The translations under genes and the position numbers were made by a program. Positions 33,808-35,263 of a stretch of 35,263 bases of DNA are shown here, one piece after another. The notes under the pieces were generated by a model, which had not been told where the DNA came from, did no database searches, and was given only the letters and a program-made list of their open reading frames with translations. This DNA comes from Treponema sp. (lineage in GTDB: Bacteria; Spirochaetota; Spirochaetia; Treponematales; Treponemataceae), in assembly GCA_017446265.1 (NCBI GenBank), contig JAFSRD010000007.1, forward strand, positions 1 to 35,263, written 5' to 3'. Positions within the stretch are counted from its first letter, which is position 1, and every line of letters starts with the position of its first letter.

Positions 33808-35070
33808 ATGAATTTTACAAAGGCAAACGGAAAGCGGCGAGTTGTTGTTACAGGCGGTGGCATGGTTACAGCTCTTGGACGCGACTGGCAGACGGCACTT
33901 GCAAAATTAAAATCAGGAAAAAATTGTATAAAATATATGGCAGACTGGGAACGCTATGCAAAGATGAACACTCGTCTTGCTTGCCCTTACGAAGAAGATT
34001 TGCCCTCGTTTCCTCGAAAAAAAATTCGCGGAATGGGAAGGGTGGCATTGCTTTCGCTTCTTTCTACGGAAGACGCACTTAAAATGGCAGGCTTTCTAAA
34101 AGAAGATGGTGATGTAATCGATGAACTTAAAAATGGTCGCACAGGAATTTCGTACGGAACTTGCATGGGAAGCATGGAAGCGATTATGGACATTGCCGAA
34201 ATGATGCAAACTGGCGACACCTCTCATCTTAATTCGCAAACATACATAAAGGCAATGCCACAGACGAACGCTTGTAACTTGAGCGTGTATTATCAGATTC
34301 GTGGCAGGGTTATTATTACTGATACAGCATGTACTTCTGGAAGCCAGGCTATCGGTTATGCATACGAGGCAATCGAAGACGGCAGGGCAGACATAATGAT
34401 TGCAGGTGGGGCGGAAGAACTCTCGCCACCTGACGCTGCAATTTTTGACACACTCGGAGCGACGAGCATCTTAAACAAGACTCCAGAACTCACCCCAAAA
34501 ATTTGGGACAAAGAAAGAGATGGGCTTGTAATTGGAGAAGGTGCTGGAACCGTGATTTTAGAGGACATGGAACACGCCGTAAAGCGAGGAGCGAAAATTT
34601 ATGCGGAAGTCGCAGGTTTTGCAACAAACTCGGACGGCACGCACATCACAAATCCTAACAGCGAAACTCAGGCAGTTGCCCTTGAACTTGCATTAAAAGA
34701 TGCTGGAATCGATAAGTCGCAAATTGCGTACATCAATGCACATGGAACGGGAACAACTAATGGTGACATATCAGAGTCAAAAGCGGTGTATAGCGTATTT
34801 AATCGTGCAGTTCCCATTAGTTCAACAAAGAGCTACATTGGACACACGCTCGGTGCTTGCGGCTGCGTTGAGGCATGGCTTACTATAAACATGATGAACG
34901 AGGGCTGGTTCCACCCGAATTGCAATCTTTCGAATGTTGACCCAGAGTGTGCAGGCCTTGACTACATTATGGGTCAGGGACGCGAAATAAACGCTGAATA
35001 TGTTATGTCGAATAATTTTGCCTTCGGTGGCGTAAACACTTCGCTTATTTTTAAGAAGTTTTCAGAGTAG
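33808..35070 (+). CDS. fabF: Beta-ketoacyl-ACP synthase II
   Basis: This 420-residue condensing enzyme extends fatty acids on acyl carrier protein. The catalytic Cys-His-His set is present: DTACTSGSQ (C175), NAHGTGTTNGD (H312) and SYIGHTLGACG (H346). The N-terminal RRVVVTGGGMVTALG and C-terminal NNFAFGGVNTSLIFKK are typical, and length is usual. AGGAG lies 7 bases before the ATG. No other fab gene is adjacent, so it is a stand-alone copy in this window. Some FabF-like proteins act in secondary pathways, but nothing here points to that. Confidence 0.93.
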   Translation: MNFTKANGKRRVVVTGGGMVTALGRDWQTALAKLKSGKNCIKYMADWERYAKMNTRLACPYEEDLPSFPRKKIRGMGRVALLSLLSTEDALKMAGFLKEDGDVIDELKNGRTGISYGTCMGSMEAIMDIAEMMQTGDTSHLNSQTYIKAMPQTNACNLSVYYQIRGRVIITDTACTSGSQAIGYAYEAIEDGRADIMIAGGAEELSPPDAAIFDTLGATSILNKTPELTPKIWDKERDGLVIGEGAGTVILEDMEHAVKRGAKIYAEVAGFATNSDGTHITNPNSETQAVALELALKDAGIDKSQIAYINAHGTGTTNGDISESKAVYSVFNRAVPISSTKSYIGHTLGACGCVEAWLTINMMNEGWFHPNCNLSNVDPECAGLDYIMGQGREINAEYVMSNNFAFGGVNTSLIFKKFSE

Positions 35071-35155
35071 TTTTTTATTCGTGCGAAGTTGCGGCGGGAT
35101 TGGTGATTTTTTGAAGCACACTAGGCACGCAATCCTTGCTTTCAGGGTTGGCAGT

Positions 35156-35237
35156 ATTGCGTTGTACAAATGGCACAACGCAATGTACCTCGTAAGCATT
35201 TTTGCAAAAATGCTTACGAGCCCTTACAGCAAGGGCT
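35156..35237. other. Three consecutive stem-loops at the window end
   Basis: First: ATTGCGTTG (35156-35164) and CAACGCAAT (35176-35184), loop 11. Second: a perfect 32-bp palindrome (35189-35220), halves CTCGTAAGCATTTTT and its complement around GC. Third: AGCCCTT (35219-35225), loop ACAGC, AAGGGCT (35231-35237), sharing 2 bases with the second. A T-rich tail (GTATTTTTTATATA) follows. They may act as a fabF terminator or be part of a repeat that continues past the window. Confidence 0.75.
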
Positions 35238-35263
35238 AGGTCTTTGTCGGTATTTTTTATATA

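Overview
The window looks like a chromosomal segment of a Treponema-type spirochaete. The best marker is a complete FlaB periplasmic flagellin (11762-12622) behind a sigma-28-type promoter. A DtxR/TroR-type metal regulator, relaxed spirochaete-style lipoboxes, a TIGR03545/TIGR03546 pair and a type III glutamine synthetase fit this. The species cannot be named from the sequence. No rRNA, tRNA, CRISPR array or insertion sequence was seen.

Layout. (1) 1-3049: a UPF0175/DUF3368 toxin-antitoxin pair lies between two ~73-bp direct repeats exactly 900 bp apart. It is followed by a methyl-accepting chemotaxis protein gene broken by one in-frame TAA. (2) 3046-8341, minus strand: two unknown envelope proteins (TIGR03546 then TIGR03545), uppP, a 23-codon small ORF and nnrD/nnrE. 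(3) 8535-12622, plus strand: a glycerolipid acyltransferase, glnN and flaB. (4) 12693-14356, minus strand: queH overlapping a GH114-like lipoprotein gene. (5) 14510-19133, plus strand: an EamA exporter, an ECF S component, trkA and trkH. (6) 19207-29715: a metal- or haem-acquisition island. It holds a Fur-like protein reduced to its DNA-binding domain (minus strand), two exporter-fold ABC half-transporters, a DUF454 protein, a YgbA-like protein, ExbB, ExbD, TonB, a TonB-dependent receptor and two lipoproteins. One lipoprotein resembles calycin-like proteins and the other resembles NEAT haem-binding domains. (7) 29831-35070: htpG, arginase and a DtxR-family repressor (minus strand), then fabF (plus strand). 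The window ends in a run of stem-loops.

How the parts may work together. The island reads as one acquisition route: surface lipoproteins and an outer-membrane receptor, energised by ExbB-ExbD-TonB, then two ABC half-transporters at the inner membrane. Genes from the first ABC protein to TonB overlap or nearly abut, so they are probably one operon; the receptor and lipoproteins form a second unit. A palindrome of the form TTAG-N6-CTAA lies upstream of both units and also over the promoter of the DtxR-type gene about 4 kb beyond the island. This suggests, but does not prove, one metal-responsive regulon. Other points of interest are three genes that appear to be transcribed leaderless, a small intergenic repeat present twice, and a small ORF that may couple translation into nnrD/nnrE.
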